A DNA stretch of 24,643 nt from an uncultured Bacilli bacterium. GTDB lineage: Bacteria > Bacillota_I > Bacilli_A > RF39 > UBA660. The notes below the pieces were generated by a model. The model was not told where the DNA came from. It saw only the letters and a list, made by a program, of their open reading frames with translations, and searched no databases. A program made the position numbers and the translations under genes. Shown here piece by piece: positions 15,676-23,439 of this stretch. Position 1 is the first letter of the stretch. Each line of letters opens with the position of its first letter. The stretch spans positions 1-24,643 of the forward strand of contig CAKOLN010000014.1 in NCBI GenBank assembly GCA_934096075.1. Direction: 5' to 3'.

Positions 15676-16531
15676 CCTTTTCACCACCCATCATACTAAG
15701 CAAAGTCTTTTCCAAACTATTATCCTCTTCTATTCTATAAACTTTAACATCATTTTTAACAAGTTCCTTATTTAAATCAGCAACTTCTTCATTAGACATA
15801 TAAAGAGTTTCATTCTCACATAAAACAGGAGAAACACTCTTTAATTTATCATAATTATCAACTTTTAATTTAATATGTTTCTTAATAGTATTATTATCAA
15901 GAACTTTAATAGCTACTTTATGATTATTAATAAATATTATTTCATCAACAAACTTTTCAATCTCACTAATTAAATGTGAAGAAATAATAACAGTTTTATC
16001 TCTAAAATCCAAAAGCAAATCTCTTAATTCTTGTATTCCTATAGGATCTAACCCATTCATAGGTTCATCTAATATTAGTATTTCTGGATCTCTTAAAAGT
16101 GAAATAGCAAGTCCCAATCTTTGTTTCATACCTAAAGAATAAAACTTAACAGCTCGTTTATCAAATATATCCAACTTAACTATTTTCATAACTTCTTTAA
16201 CTCTTTCAAAAGGTACCTCATATAAATAAGCAAAATATCTCAAATTTTCATAAGCACTTAAATACTCATAAAAACTAACATAATCTACTATCGCACCTAC
16301 CTTACCAATAATATTTTTATAATCTTTTCTAATATTATAACCATTAATAATAACGTTTCCTTGAGTTTTATAAAGACCTAAAATACTTTTAATTAAAGTA
16401 CTTTTCCCACTTCCATTAGTACCAACCAAACCATAGATTTTCCCTTTTTCTAATTTGATATTAACATCACATAAAATATCTTTTCCATTTATTCTTTTAT
16501 TCACATTTGTAAGTTCAACAACACTTTTCAT
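15668..16531 (-). CDS. ABC transporter ATP-binding protein
   Basis: 287 residues. ATPase of an ABC-2 exporter (BcrA/CcmA-like). Walker A GTNGSGKST, a Q-loop region altered to VGAIVDYVSFYEYLSAYENL, the signature FYSLGMKQRLGLA, Walker B ILILDEPMNGLDP and the H-loop ISSHLISE are all present. A roughly 70-residue C-terminal regulatory tail is typical of drug-export ATPases. The ATG has no close ribosome binding site: AAAGGAG is about 29 bases upstream, but a 6-bp hairpin lies between and would bring them together. It is expressed from a TTGACA/TATGGT promoter and overlaps the permease gene by eight bases. Confidence 0.92.
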   Translation of the reverse strand: MKSVVELTNVNKRINGKDILCDVNIKLEKGKIYGLVGTNGSGKSTLIKSILGLYKTQGNVIINGYNIRKDYKNIIGKVGAIVDYVSFYEYLSAYENLRYFAYLYEVPFERVKEVMKIVKLDIFDKRAVKFYSLGMKQRLGLAISLLRDPEILILDEPMNGLDPIGIQELRDLLLDFRDKTVIISSHLISEIEKFVDEIIFINNHKVAIKVLDNNTIKKHIKLKVDNYDKLKSVSPVLCENETLYMSNEEVADLNKELVKNDVKVYRIEEDNSLEKTLLSMMGGEKDD

Positions 16532-16539
16532 AATTTTAC

Positions 16540-16557
16540 ATAACTAATTAAAGTTAT
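16540..16557 (-). promoter_or_regulatory. hairpin between ribosome binding site and ABC ATPase start
   Basis: On the minus strand ATAACT and AGTTAT pair around a TTAATT loop. The hairpin separates AAAGGAG from the ATG; with it folded the effective spacing drops to roughly ten bases. Confidence 0.5.
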
Positions 16558-16573
16558 ATCTCCTTTCGAAAAT

Positions 16574-16602
16574 ACCATACCATATGTTAAACAAGTTGTC
16601 AA
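16574..16602 (-). promoter_or_regulatory. ABC transporter operon promoter
   Basis: TTGACA (16597-16602) and TATGGT (16574-16579), 17-bp spacer, on the minus strand. The -10 area repeats as GGTATGGTAT, so the exact box could shift by five bases. Confidence 0.65.
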
Positions 16603-16614
16603 ACTACTACAAAA

Positions 16615-16640
16615 TTAAAAATTGACTATTCAATTTTTAA
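16615..16640. terminator. second hairpin behind the AAA+ gene
   Basis: Perfect 11-bp AT-rich stem (16615-16625 with 16630-16640) and a CTAT loop; TTTTG follows in the minus direction. It probably backs up the terminator at 16676-16712 and sits just upstream of the ABC promoter. Confidence 0.5.
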
Positions 16641-16675
16641 TATTCAAGCCAAATTTATGTTAATTTGTATATATA

Positions 16676-16712
16676 AAAAGTACAAAACATAATTCAATTT
16701 TTATTTTTGTAC
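16676..16712 (-). terminator. terminator of the AAA+ gene
   Basis: On the minus strand GTACAAAA pairs with TTTTGTAC and is followed by TTTTT. The loop is AT-rich and about 18 bases. It overlaps the 21-base tandem repeat. Confidence 0.55.
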
Positions 16713-16734
16713 CTTCAATTCTTAATTTTGTACC
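16693..16734. repeat. two 21-base tandem repeats
   Basis: Two head-to-tail copies (16693-16713 and 16714-16734) match at 19 of 21 positions, each TTCAATT-rich and ending TTTTGTACC. A partial third copy of the TTCAATTTTTA part lies at 16630-16640 inside another hairpin. They lie wholly in the 231-base gap after the AAA+ gene. Confidence 0.7.
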
Positions 16735-16762
16735 AAAAAATTTCTTCAAAAAAAATGAAAAA

Positions 16763-17737
16763 TCAGTCTAAAACTGCTTTTTCATCTTCAATAATATCTT
16801 TAAATTTTTCTTTAAACTCTATTAAGCCTTTTCTTTTAGCATCATCATAAACACTTTTTGTGTTCTTAATAGCATAATAAATATGATGTATATTCAAAGT
16901 ATCTGTATTTTCAAATACTGCATTACTATAAGCATTACCAAGAAGCGCTATTGCAATATCAGGATATCTATTACCTATCTCATATATTCTTCTATATTCA
17001 TTAGTATAATCTACCAAAAATTCAAATAATCTTTCTCTCTGATAATCTGTATAAGGCATATGTACTCCAGTTTGCTTTTCAATTTTAGGATAAGTTCCCA
17101 TCAATATAGCTACAGTTTCTTTTTGAGTTGGTTCAGCTACATCAACCTTTTGGAATCTTCTTAAAAATGCACGGTCTCTTATTACATAAGCATCATACTC
17201 TTCAGTAGTAGTCGCACCTATCATTTTAATAGTACCTCTATCTAGTCCTGGTTTTAACATATTAGCAAAGTCAACATTTAAATTAGATGTATTTCTACTA
17301 ACAAGTAAGTGAACTTCATCTATAAATAATATTATATTTTCTTTATGCTTTAATTCTTCAACTAATATTTGAAGTTTATTTTCAACAACACCATTTTCAT
17401 TTTCTACATTACCAAGTAAACTAGAAATATTAACTTTAATTAAATCATAATTTTTTAAAGCATCAGGTACTTCACCTCTCTGCATTCTATAACCAATACC
17501 TTCTACAATTGCTGTTTTACCTATACCAGGTTTACCAACTAATATAGCACTCTTTTCAGGAGTTAATAAAATAAGTAAAGTATCTTTAATTTCCTTTTCC
17601 CTTCCAATCGCAGGATTAGTTATATAAGTCTTGGTTTTTAAATTTTCTCCATAAGTATCTAATACACTAAATTTTTCTATATTACTTTTTTCTTCTTTTT
17701 TATTATCTAAATCTACAATTTCCATATCTTTTTCCAT
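16763..17737 (-). CDS. ClpB/ClpC-like protein with a single AAA+ domain
   Basis: 324 residues. It aligns by eye with the first AAA+ module (D1) of ClpA/B/C only: LDTYGENLKTKT, then NPAIGREKEI, Walker A GKPGIGKT (68-75), Walker B ILFIDEVH (D140/E141), sensor-1 GATTTEEY and the arginine-finger segment RDRAFLRRF. The N-terminal Clp repeat domain, the middle domain and D2 are absent. Where ClpB-type D1 has its aromatic pore loop (AKYRGEFEERLK) this protein has GNVENENGVVENKL. It is probably an active ATPase that forms rings, but not a standard unfoldase. AGGTGAT lies 9 bases before the ATG. It is divergent from the NlpC/P60 gene. Confidence 0.8.
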   Translation of the reverse strand: MEKDMEIVDLDNKKEEKSNIEKFSVLDTYGENLKTKTYITNPAIGREKEIKDTLLILLTPEKSAILVGKPGIGKTAIVEGIGYRMQRGEVPDALKNYDLIKVNISSLLGNVENENGVVENKLQILVEELKHKENIILFIDEVHLLVSRNTSNLNVDFANMLKPGLDRGTIKMIGATTTEEYDAYVIRDRAFLRRFQKVDVAEPTQKETVAILMGTYPKIEKQTGVHMPYTDYQRERLFEFLVDYTNEYRRIYEIGNRYPDIAIALLGNAYSNAVFENTDTLNIHHIYYAIKNTKSVYDDAKRKGLIEFKEKFKDIIEDEKAVLD

Positions 17738-17803
17738 AATATTGTATCACCTATAAACATTATAATATAAATATTAAAATTTTCCTAATAATTTTGCATT
17801 TTA

Positions 17804-17834
17804 TTTACAAAAAATCATAATAGTTTGATATAAT
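17804..17834 (+). promoter_or_regulatory. promoter of the NlpC/P60 wall-hydrolase gene
   Basis: TATAAT at 17829-17834 with TTTACA at 17804-17809, a long 19-bp spacer. The ribosome binding site AAAGGTG follows shortly. Confidence 0.5.
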
Positions 17835-17859
17835 ATTTTTAGAATTAAAGGTGTATAAT

Positions 17860-19392
17860 ATGAGTAAGAAAAAAAACAAAAGAAAAAAGCAAATCAAAAA
17901 GATAAATATGGAAGCTCAATCTCCAGTTATTAAACAATTAAATGAACCATTTCCTAATGAAAATATAGATAAATTACCTTCTAAACCACTAAGTGATAAA
18001 GAAAGGGAAACTATAAACAAACTAAAAGAAAGAACATTAAAAGATAGTAAGCTTAAAAAAACTATTTTATCTTTATTACCTTTAATATTTCTTTCTACAT
18101 TAACTACATTTATAATATTGTTTGGTACACCAAAAATAAAAAATGTTGAAATAAGTGAGAAAATAAATGGAGACAACACAAAAACTATAACAATGTATAT
18201 ACATAATCCATTTCAAATGCCAGTCACATGCGCGATTGAAAGTAAAGAAGAAACTAGTAAAGATACAAAATGGATTAAAAGTTATGATAATAAATGTACA
18301 TTCAATGTAAATTCAGGAAGTTACTACTTATTTATTAAAGATAAACACAATAAAATCACAAAATTTAAAACTAACAATGTAAAAATAAACAAAATACTAG
18401 ATTTAACCTTAAATACTGATTTGATTTATCTAACACTTGGTGAAACATACACAATCAAAAGTGAAATCACGTCAATCGGAGAAGTAGATGAAACAATTAG
18501 TTATGAAAGTACTAACCCTGAAATAGCAACTGTAGAAAATGGAGTAGTCACTCCAACTGGAAATGGAGAAACAGAAATAACTGTTAAAACTAGCTCAAAT
18601 ATAGAAAAAAAAGTCAATGTTATAGTAACTGATTTATATAAAAAGGCAAGTCAAGAGAACAACAAAACAAAATTACCATGCAAAATATATAATAATACGC
18701 AAGCAGAAATGATAGATAAAATATTAGAATACAAAATTAATCAAGCAGGTTATAAAACAAGAGGTGCTGTAGTGGCTACAGCAAGATTTATAGTTTTAGA
18801 ATTTCCTTATAAAGTACCATATTTTTTTGAAAACGGAAGACTTAATAATTATGATGGAAAAAATTATGTAGATGGTGAAGGAAGATACTACAAAAGAGGT
18901 ATGTATTTAAGTGAAGAAAAATTTTCAACAATAAAAGCTACATTTGCAGGTCCAGCTATATGGGGTTGTCCACTAATGAATTATCAAGATGAATATGGTT
19001 TTGTTCCTTATCAAAGATATCCAAACGGACTGGACTGTAGTGGTTTTGTAACATGGACTTTATATAATGCTGGCTTTGATGTAGGTGATTCAGGTGCAGG
19101 TGATACATACAGAGACGATGACATTGGTGATTTAGGAATTAAACACGAATTAACCAAAGATTTTATTTACAACGGTTCATACAAAGTTGGAGATTTAATT
19201 GGTAGAGATGGACACATTGCTATTATCGCAGGAATTGATGATGAAAATATCTATATAGCAGAAAGTCTTGTAGGCGGGGTTGTAATAAAAGAATTTGCAA
19301 AAAACGGATATCAATTATATAACTTATATGGATTTATAAATACAATGGATGAAGTATACGAAAAAGAAGGAGTTTATACCAATATGTGGTAA
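17860..19392 (+). CDS. membrane-anchored NlpC/P60 cell-wall hydrolase with Ig-like domain
   Basis: 510 residues. A very basic cytoplasmic N-terminus (SKKKNKRKKQIKK) and a single membrane helix (about 65-85) anchor it with the rest outside. Residues near 180-255 form a Big_2 bacterial Ig-like domain (LTLGETYTIK, STNPEIATVENGVVTPTGNGETEITVK). The C-terminal part is NlpC/P60-like: the catalytic Cys393 in NGLDCSGFVTWTLYNAGF and His452 in GRDGHIAII. Such enzymes cut peptide bonds in peptidoglycan stems. The start is the ATG at 17860, with AAAGGTG 6 bases upstream; a GTG three codons earlier overlaps that site. The stop lies within the terminator stem. The family is clear; the exact bond cut is not. 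Confidence 0.88.
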   Translation: MSKKKNKRKKQIKKINMEAQSPVIKQLNEPFPNENIDKLPSKPLSDKERETINKLKERTLKDSKLKKTILSLLPLIFLSTLTTFIILFGTPKIKNVEISEKINGDNTKTITMYIHNPFQMPVTCAIESKEETSKDTKWIKSYDNKCTFNVNSGSYYLFIKDKHNKITKFKTNNVKINKILDLTLNTDLIYLTLGETYTIKSEITSIGEVDETISYESTNPEIATVENGVVTPTGNGETEITVKTSSNIEKKVNVIVTDLYKKASQENNKTKLPCKIYNNTQAEMIDKILEYKINQAGYKTRGAVVATARFIVLEFPYKVPYFFENGRLNNYDGKNYVDGEGRYYKRGMYLSEEKFSTIKATFAGPAIWGCPLMNYQDEYGFVPYQRYPNGLDCSGFVTWTLYNAGFDVGDSGAGDTYRDDDIGDLGIKHELTKDFIYNGSYKVGDLIGRDGHIAIIAGIDDENIYIAESLVGGVVIKEFAKNGYQLYNLYGFINTMDEVYEKEGVYTNMW

Positions 19393-19403
19393 AACTCCTT
19401 TTT
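19367..19403. terminator. bidirectional terminator containing the NlpC/P60 stop codon
   Basis: The AAGGAGTTTATACC and GGTAAAACTCCTT arms (19367-19380, 19388-19400) pair with one bulge. T5 follows on the plus side and CTTTTT on the minus side. The TAA at 19390-19392 is in the 3' arm. The convergent gene ends three bases later. Confidence 0.85.
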
Positions 19404-19405
19404 AA

Positions 19406-19870
19406 TTAAAACTTACAAGTTTCTTGTATTTGATCCATACCTTCTTTTAAAGTAGATTTAATGTTAACTATTTCTTTATTTTCAGTAAACAAGTTTGTTT
19501 CTCCATCATAACTAACTTTAATATTGTAAGTTATTTCATAATTATTACCCTTAACAAATTCTACATCAAATATATTTGAATTAATTCTTTCAAATTTAAT
19601 AGGTTCTTTACTTAACCATTTATCAAGTATTATATAAAAATTCACATCACTTTTATTAATTCCATCATAATTATAATAATCCACAAATTGAAAAGTTTCT
19701 GTATAAGTACACTCTTTAACAAAACCATTATCTTCAATAACTAAATTTTCATTTTTCTTTAAATCATTTACTTCACTTTGTAATTTATTATTCTTCTTAT
19801 ATAAAAGTATAATAAAAGTAAACATACTAACACATAATAAACCCAAAGTAATTACACCTATTCTTTTCAC
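19406..19870 (-). CDS. secreted or signal-anchored protein of unknown function
   Basis: 154 residues. An N-terminal hydrophobic segment (IGVITLGLLCVSMFTFIILLY) followed by KKNNK and a short heptad-like helix indicates a membrane anchor. The outer domain is beta-rich and acidic (NYEITYNIKVSYDGETN) and has two Cys (in KECTYTE and near the end, ETCKF) that could form a disulfide. The start is GTG at 19868-19870 with AAGGAGTG upstream. A 14-bp palindrome lies 25 bases before it. I recognise no family. It converges on the NlpC/P60 gene and may share envelope functions, but this is inference. Confidence 0.6.
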   Translation of the reverse strand: MKRIGVITLGLLCVSMFTFIILLYKKNNKLQSEVNDLKKNENLVIEDNGFVKECTYTETFQFVDYYNYDGINKSDVNFYIILDKWLSKEPIKFERINSNIFDVEFVKGNNYEITYNIKVSYDGETNLFTENKEIVNIKSTLKEGMDQIQETCKF

Positions 19871-19894
19871 ACAACCACACTCCTTAATCTAACT

Positions 19895-19908
19895 TTATGT
19901 TAACATAA
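19895..19908. promoter_or_regulatory. 14-bp palindrome upstream of the secreted protein gene
   Basis: TTATGTTAACATAA is a perfect palindrome located between the probable promoter and the ribosome binding site of the gene at 19406-19870. It could be an operator for a dimeric regulator. Confidence 0.35.
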
Positions 19909-19959
19909 TATTAAATAATAAGCAATATATACCATATTTAATTTTTTTTCATTTTTCTA

Positions 19960-19988
19960 TTGACTTTGCATAAGATATATTATAAAAT
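19960..19988 (+). promoter_or_regulatory. tRNA-Asn promoter
   Basis: TTGACT (19960-19965) and TAAAAT (19983-19988) with a 17-bp spacer, about 21 bases before the tRNA. Confidence 0.65.
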
Positions 19989-20009
19989 TATAAATGTTCA
20001 AAGCAAATT

Positions 20010-20085
20010 GCCCGTTTAGCTCAGTCGGTAGAGCGCACGGCTGTTAACCGTTAGGTCGCAGGTTCGAGTCCTGCAACGGGCGCCA
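20010..20085 (+). tRNA. tRNA-Asn (anticodon GTT)
   Basis: 76 bases forming a full cloverleaf: acceptor GCCCGTT with AACGGGC, D stem GCTC/GAGC, anticodon loop CTGTTAA with GTT at 20043-20045, T arm GCAGG-TTCGAGT-CCTGC, and an encoded CCA at 20083-20085. It is a single-tRNA unit with its own promoter and terminator. Being an ANN-decoding tRNA, it is not itself evidence of modification, but tRNAs reading ANN codons are the class that the tsa gene products modify. Confidence 0.97.
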
Positions 20086-20095
20086 TCTTGAAATT

Positions 20096-20120
20096 AAATC
20101 TCAAAAATGAGATTTTTTTT
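20096..20120 (+). terminator. tRNA-Asn terminator
   Basis: AAATCTCA pairs with TGAGATTT around an A4 loop, followed by five more Ts. Confidence 0.85.
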
Positions 20121-20139
20121 AAATTTAATTATTTTTTAA

Positions 20140-20163
20140 AAGGAAGAGTCTTAACTCTTCCTT
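20140..20163 (-). terminator. terminator with the stop codon in its loop
   Basis: Ten-bp perfect stem (20140-20149 with 20154-20163). The four-base loop carries the TAA stop (20151-20153) of the dehydrogenase gene. In the minus direction TTTTAAAAAAT follows, a modest T run. Confidence 0.7.
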
Positions 20164-21206
20164 AAATTTTTTAATTCACCCATTCTACTAGTAGGTACAT
20201 ATCCCGGTTCACTATTTAGAACATCAGGTATTCTATTAACTATACTCGCGCAAGTTAATTCAACTGTACAGGGTCTATTAATAACCATTGTTGTATCAGC
20301 ATCTCCATATATAGTCCACTCATTACTATCATAATCTGAACTACTATAAACCTTACCAATACATTCAGTTTCTAAGGTAATGCCTTCCATGGTTTCAGTA
20401 GTTACTACTGCACTCATGCCCGTACATTCACCTTTTTTAACTGTCATTCCTAAAGTACTAGAAAAAATATCTTCTTCTGCTATTTTAGGTACACATTTTT
20501 GAACTTGACTTTTTAAAGTAAGTCCAAGCTTATCTAATAACCAACCATTAACATTCCACATATATGATGGAAGAAATTCTCCCTTATTTATTAATTCTAA
20601 ACGTTCTTCTTCACTTATATTATCAGCACTAGCAACACTTTTTTCAAAATCACTAACACTTAAGCCAGCCCCATGCGCTTTAGCAAGTGCAATTCCATAA
20701 TCCTCAACATTGTAACTACTACTACCTTTTATTTTTGTAATATTATGTGTAGCTCCACATAATGTAGAAATTAGATTACCCCAAAATGCATCTTGATATC
20801 CACTTCCAGTAATAGTACAATTATTTTCTTTAGCTAATGTATCGATCTCATTAGTCAAAACAGGATTTGAATTCATTGGATAAAACGCTTCTTCACAAGT
20901 CGTAATAGCATTAATTCCTAAACGAGCACAAATAAGTAAAATATCTTTACAATCATTTAGTAAACTCATTGTAGTTACAATACATATATCTGGTTTAAGA
21001 ATACTTAAATCCTCTTCTACTAAACTAGCATTTTTAATAGAAACTCCTAAATATTCTCCCTTGGTTACTACGGAAGCATCTTTCCCGACTATCTCGGGAT
21101 TTATATCATAAGCGCCAACTAAGGTCATACCATTTTCTATAGCATATCTCATAGTATATTCGCTCATCTTACCACAACCATATTGTACAAATCTTATATT
21201 TTTCAT
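20151..21206 (-). CDS. 2,4-diaminopentanoate dehydrogenase-like oxidoreductase
   Basis: 351 residues. The N-terminal Rossmann fold starts IRFVQYGCGKMSEYTMRYA, with GxGxM for NAD(P) binding. The length and segments such as CEEAFYPMN, ITGSGYQDAFWGNL and the Cys-containing middle resemble 2,4-diaminopentanoate dehydrogenase (Ord) and its dihydrodipicolinate-reductase-like relatives. Ord oxidatively deaminates 2,4-diaminopentanoate in ornithine fermentation. The partner genes of that pathway (ornithine aminomutase, thiolase-like ortA/B) are not in the window, so the actual substrate is uncertain. A strong AGGAGGGAG precedes the ATG. The gene appears to be monocistronic or distal to the DUF6512-like gene's opposite neighbour, with its own terminator. 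Confidence 0.75.
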   Translation of the reverse strand: MKNIRFVQYGCGKMSEYTMRYAIENGMTLVGAYDINPEIVGKDASVVTKGEYLGVSIKNASLVEEDLSILKPDICIVTTMSLLNDCKDILLICARLGINAITTCEEAFYPMNSNPVLTNEIDTLAKENNCTITGSGYQDAFWGNLISTLCGATHNITKIKGSSSYNVEDYGIALAKAHGAGLSVSDFEKSVASADNISEEERLELINKGEFLPSYMWNVNGWLLDKLGLTLKSQVQKCVPKIAEEDIFSSTLGMTVKKGECTGMSAVVTTETMEGITLETECIGKVYSSSDYDSNEWTIYGDADTTMVINRPCTVELTCASIVNRIPDVLNSEPGYVPTSRMGELKNLRKS

Positions 21207-21285
21207 TCTCCCTCCTATTATTAGTTTAACACACTTTTCACTCTTAACAATACTTAATTCAAAATAACATGTAAACTAATGTAAA

Positions 21286-21813
21286 TTACTTAGGTATACC
21301 ATATTCTTCTTTAACTGTATCATAAAAAATATAATTCTTAGGTGGTTTATAAGTTAAATAAGTAAATAAAACATAAACAATAATTATAAGTGGAATACTA
21401 ACTATTTTAAGTACTTTATTACTTTCTTCCATTAAAAAGTAATAACTAATTATTGCCATAAAAATATAAATTAAAAATAATAGTCCAATTGACACCACCA
21501 TATTTTCTCCAATTAAACTATATATAGGCAAATAAATTATAAGATAAAAAAGAACACCTAAAATAGGTACAAAAGCTAACTGAAATAAAAAATTATTTCT
21601 TATAATACCATTTTTACTTAATAACAAATAATCAATAATTCCATATAAAAGATAAGAAGTAACTATAATTTTCATATGTTCCCATATACTTTCATTTACA
21701 GGAAATATTATTGAAAATACAACATTTGGAAACCATTCATACGCAAAATGACATAAAAATGATATTAAAAACACTCCAAATACAGATATAACTTTAACTT
21801 TTTTTATATTCAT
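21286..21813 (-). CDS. small multi-pass membrane protein, DUF6512-like
   Basis: 175 residues with about five hydrophobic helices. The N-terminal block VFLISFLCHFAYEWFPNVVFSIIFPVNESIWEHMKI is the hallmark of a family annotated as DUF6512 in Firmicutes: a His/Tyr/Glu-containing first helix and an NESxWEHxK motif. The function is not known to me. The start is the ATG at 21811-21813, with GGTGA five bases upstream. An in-frame ATG four codons earlier lacks a site. It is divergent from the CwlJ-like gene with a 90-base gap. Confidence 0.7.
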   Translation of the reverse strand: MNIKKVKVISVFGVFLISFLCHFAYEWFPNVVFSIIFPVNESIWEHMKIIVTSYLLYGIIDYLLLSKNGIIRNNFLFQLAFVPILGVLFYLIIYLPIYSLIGENMVVSIGLLFLIYIFMAIISYYFLMEESNKVLKIVSIPLIIIVYVLFTYLTYKPPKNYIFYDTVKEEYGIPK

Positions 21814-21903
21814 AACATTCACCATTTATTATTATGCTTATCACCATAAGATTTATGAGTAAATTTATATAAAAAATAACATATAATTAAATGAGGTATA
21901 ATT

Positions 21904-22326
21904 ATGTTAATAAATTATTCAGACAAAGAATTAGATTTATGTGCAAGACTTATGCGCGCAGAAGCTCTAGCTGAAGGTGAACTTGGCATGCTTATGGTTG
22001 GAAATGTCATTGTTAATCGTGCTATTGCGGATTGTTTAGATTTTAAAGATGTAAGAACAATATATGATGTTATATATCAAAAAAATCAATTTTCTGGTAC
22101 TAAAAGTAATTTGTTTTTTTCGAAGTCAACAACTAGAGAAAAAGATTTAGCAAAACGAGTACTTAAAGGTGAATATTATCATCCAGCAACTAATGCACTA
22201 TGGTTCTACGCTCCAAAAACTGGTGAGTCATGTAAAAAAACTTGGTACAATCAATCATATGAAGGAAGATACAAAAATCACTGTTTTTATGAACCACAAG
22301 AAGGTATATGTAAAGAAATACATTAA
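21904..22326 (+). CDS. CwlJ/SleB-type spore cortex hydrolase
   Basis: 140 residues forming a single Hydrolase_2 domain without signal peptide or peptidoglycan-binding repeats, like CwlJ (about 142 residues) and unlike the larger SleB. The opening LCARLMRAEALAEGELGMLMVGNVIVNRA contains the conserved Glu region of the lytic site, and QFSGT and YHPATNALWFYAP are family blocks. CwlJ breaks down spore cortex peptidoglycan during germination. GAGGT lies six bases before the ATG. Together with the cotJ genes this supports endospore formation. A vegetative wall hydrolase of the same family is the alternative. No GerQ-like partner is seen. Confidence 0.85.
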   Translation: MLINYSDKELDLCARLMRAEALAEGELGMLMVGNVIVNRAIADCLDFKDVRTIYDVIYQKNQFSGTKSNLFFSKSTTREKDLAKRVLKGEYYHPATNALWFYAPKTGESCKKTWYNQSYEGRYKNHCFYEPQEGICKEIH

Positions 22327-22330
22327 AAAG

Positions 22331-22358
22331 AGAACTGTTTTCCAACAATTCTATTTTT
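22331..22358. terminator. terminator shared by the CwlJ-like and Mbeg1-like genes
   Basis: Nine-position stem (22331-22339 with 22344-22352), TTCC loop. On the minus strand all pairs form (one G-U) with CTTTTTAAT following. On the plus strand one C-A mismatch remains, followed by ATTTTT. Confidence 0.7.
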
Positions 22359-22385
22359 ACACACTCTAACATACTTAACCTAATT

Positions 22386-23417
22386 TTATAATATTTCTTT
22401 TGATTTAAATGTAATTACAGTTTCTATTAATTTTATAAAGTATTTTTGTATATTAGAATCTATATTTTGAATATTTTTTATTATCTTTATTACATCATTT
22501 ACGGAATGAATGTTATCTTTATTATCAAGAACTAACTTAACTAGTTGCTCAACAGCATTTGATACTTGTTCTTTATCTAAACTTTCCAAACCAATAGTCG
22601 TATTAATATGAAGTTTTTTACTTACGCCAGATAATTTTCCTTCAATAAAATTTTCACCAAATATACACCAAGATGTAGGATAATGTTCATATACACCTAA
22701 TTCTACACTTTTTACCACCTTATAGTTATCATTATTTAATATTACTCCTATCACTGAACCAGTGGGTACTAAATTGACAAGTTTATTTTCTATTCTCTTA
22801 AATTTTATTGAATTGAATTCATTTGTTAGAAATCCCGGACCATCAAAATTGTATATATTTTTTATTTTCTTTTGTTGTTTTAATGGTAATTCCATAACAC
22901 TTGTCATAGCTAGATTGCCACCTTTACTATGTCCAGATACATATATCTTGTTATCGTTTAGTGATATGTTTTCTTTCAAATATTTTATCGCTAGTGTTTG
23001 AGTATATGTTGGATAAGTGTATCCTAATCTTAAATTTTCAATCCATCCGATTGATGAACCATTAGTACCTTTAAATGAGATAGTTGTTTCATCTTTAATT
23101 TTAAACTTACATGCTCCAAATTGAGTATTTTCATCTTCTAGATTTATAAAATTTAATATATAAAGTGATGAATATCTTTTAGAGTTAGTTAATAATGAAA
23201 GTAATTCAAACGATTTTTTACTCATCATTCCTTGGTTAATTCGATTCTTAAATTGATTAGAATATTCTATAAATTCTTTTAATGATTTTTTTGTTTTGAA
23301 TGTATCAATTGGAAGATAAACTAATATAGAACATAATAAGTTATCTATTTGATTCCAATGTACTTCGTTTGTGTCAATATCTTTATAATAATATAAATAA
23401 TCTTTTATTGTATACAT
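22386..23417 (-). CDS. Mbeg1-like (DUF2974) alpha/beta hydrolase
   Basis: 343 residues, apparently cytoplasmic. A lipase-like nucleophile elbow, VSGHSKGGNLAM (Ser164), follows the strand region FKGTNGSSIGWIENL, and YNFDGPGF is the next conserved block of this family. Members are often annotated as DUF2974 or Mbeg1-like; their substrate is not established. The start is the ATG at 23415-23417 with GAGGT about seven bases upstream; an in-frame ATG eight codons earlier contains this site in its coding part. It has its own promoter just downstream of the flavodoxin remnant's hairpin and ends at the terminator shared with the CwlJ-like gene. Confidence 0.8.
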   Translation of the reverse strand: MYTIKDYLYYYKDIDTNEVHWNQIDNLLCSILVYLPIDTFKTKKSLKEFIEYSNQFKNRINQGMMSKKSFELLSLLTNSKRYSSLYILNFINLEDENTQFGACKFKIKDETTISFKGTNGSSIGWIENLRLGYTYPTYTQTLAIKYLKENISLNDNKIYVSGHSKGGNLAMTSVMELPLKQQKKIKNIYNFDGPGFLTNEFNSIKFKRIENKLVNLVPTGSVIGVILNNDNYKVVKSVELGVYEHYPTSWCIFGENFIEGKLSGVSKKLHINTTIGLESLDKEQVSNAVEQLVKLVLDNKDNIHSVNDVIKIIKNIQNIDSNIQKYFIKLIETVITFKSKEIL

Positions 23418-23439
23418 AATTTCTACCTCTTTTAATGAC

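Noticed and set aside
16693..16734. Possible CRISPR-like repeats
   Set aside because: Only two adjacent copies with no spacers between them and no cas genes.
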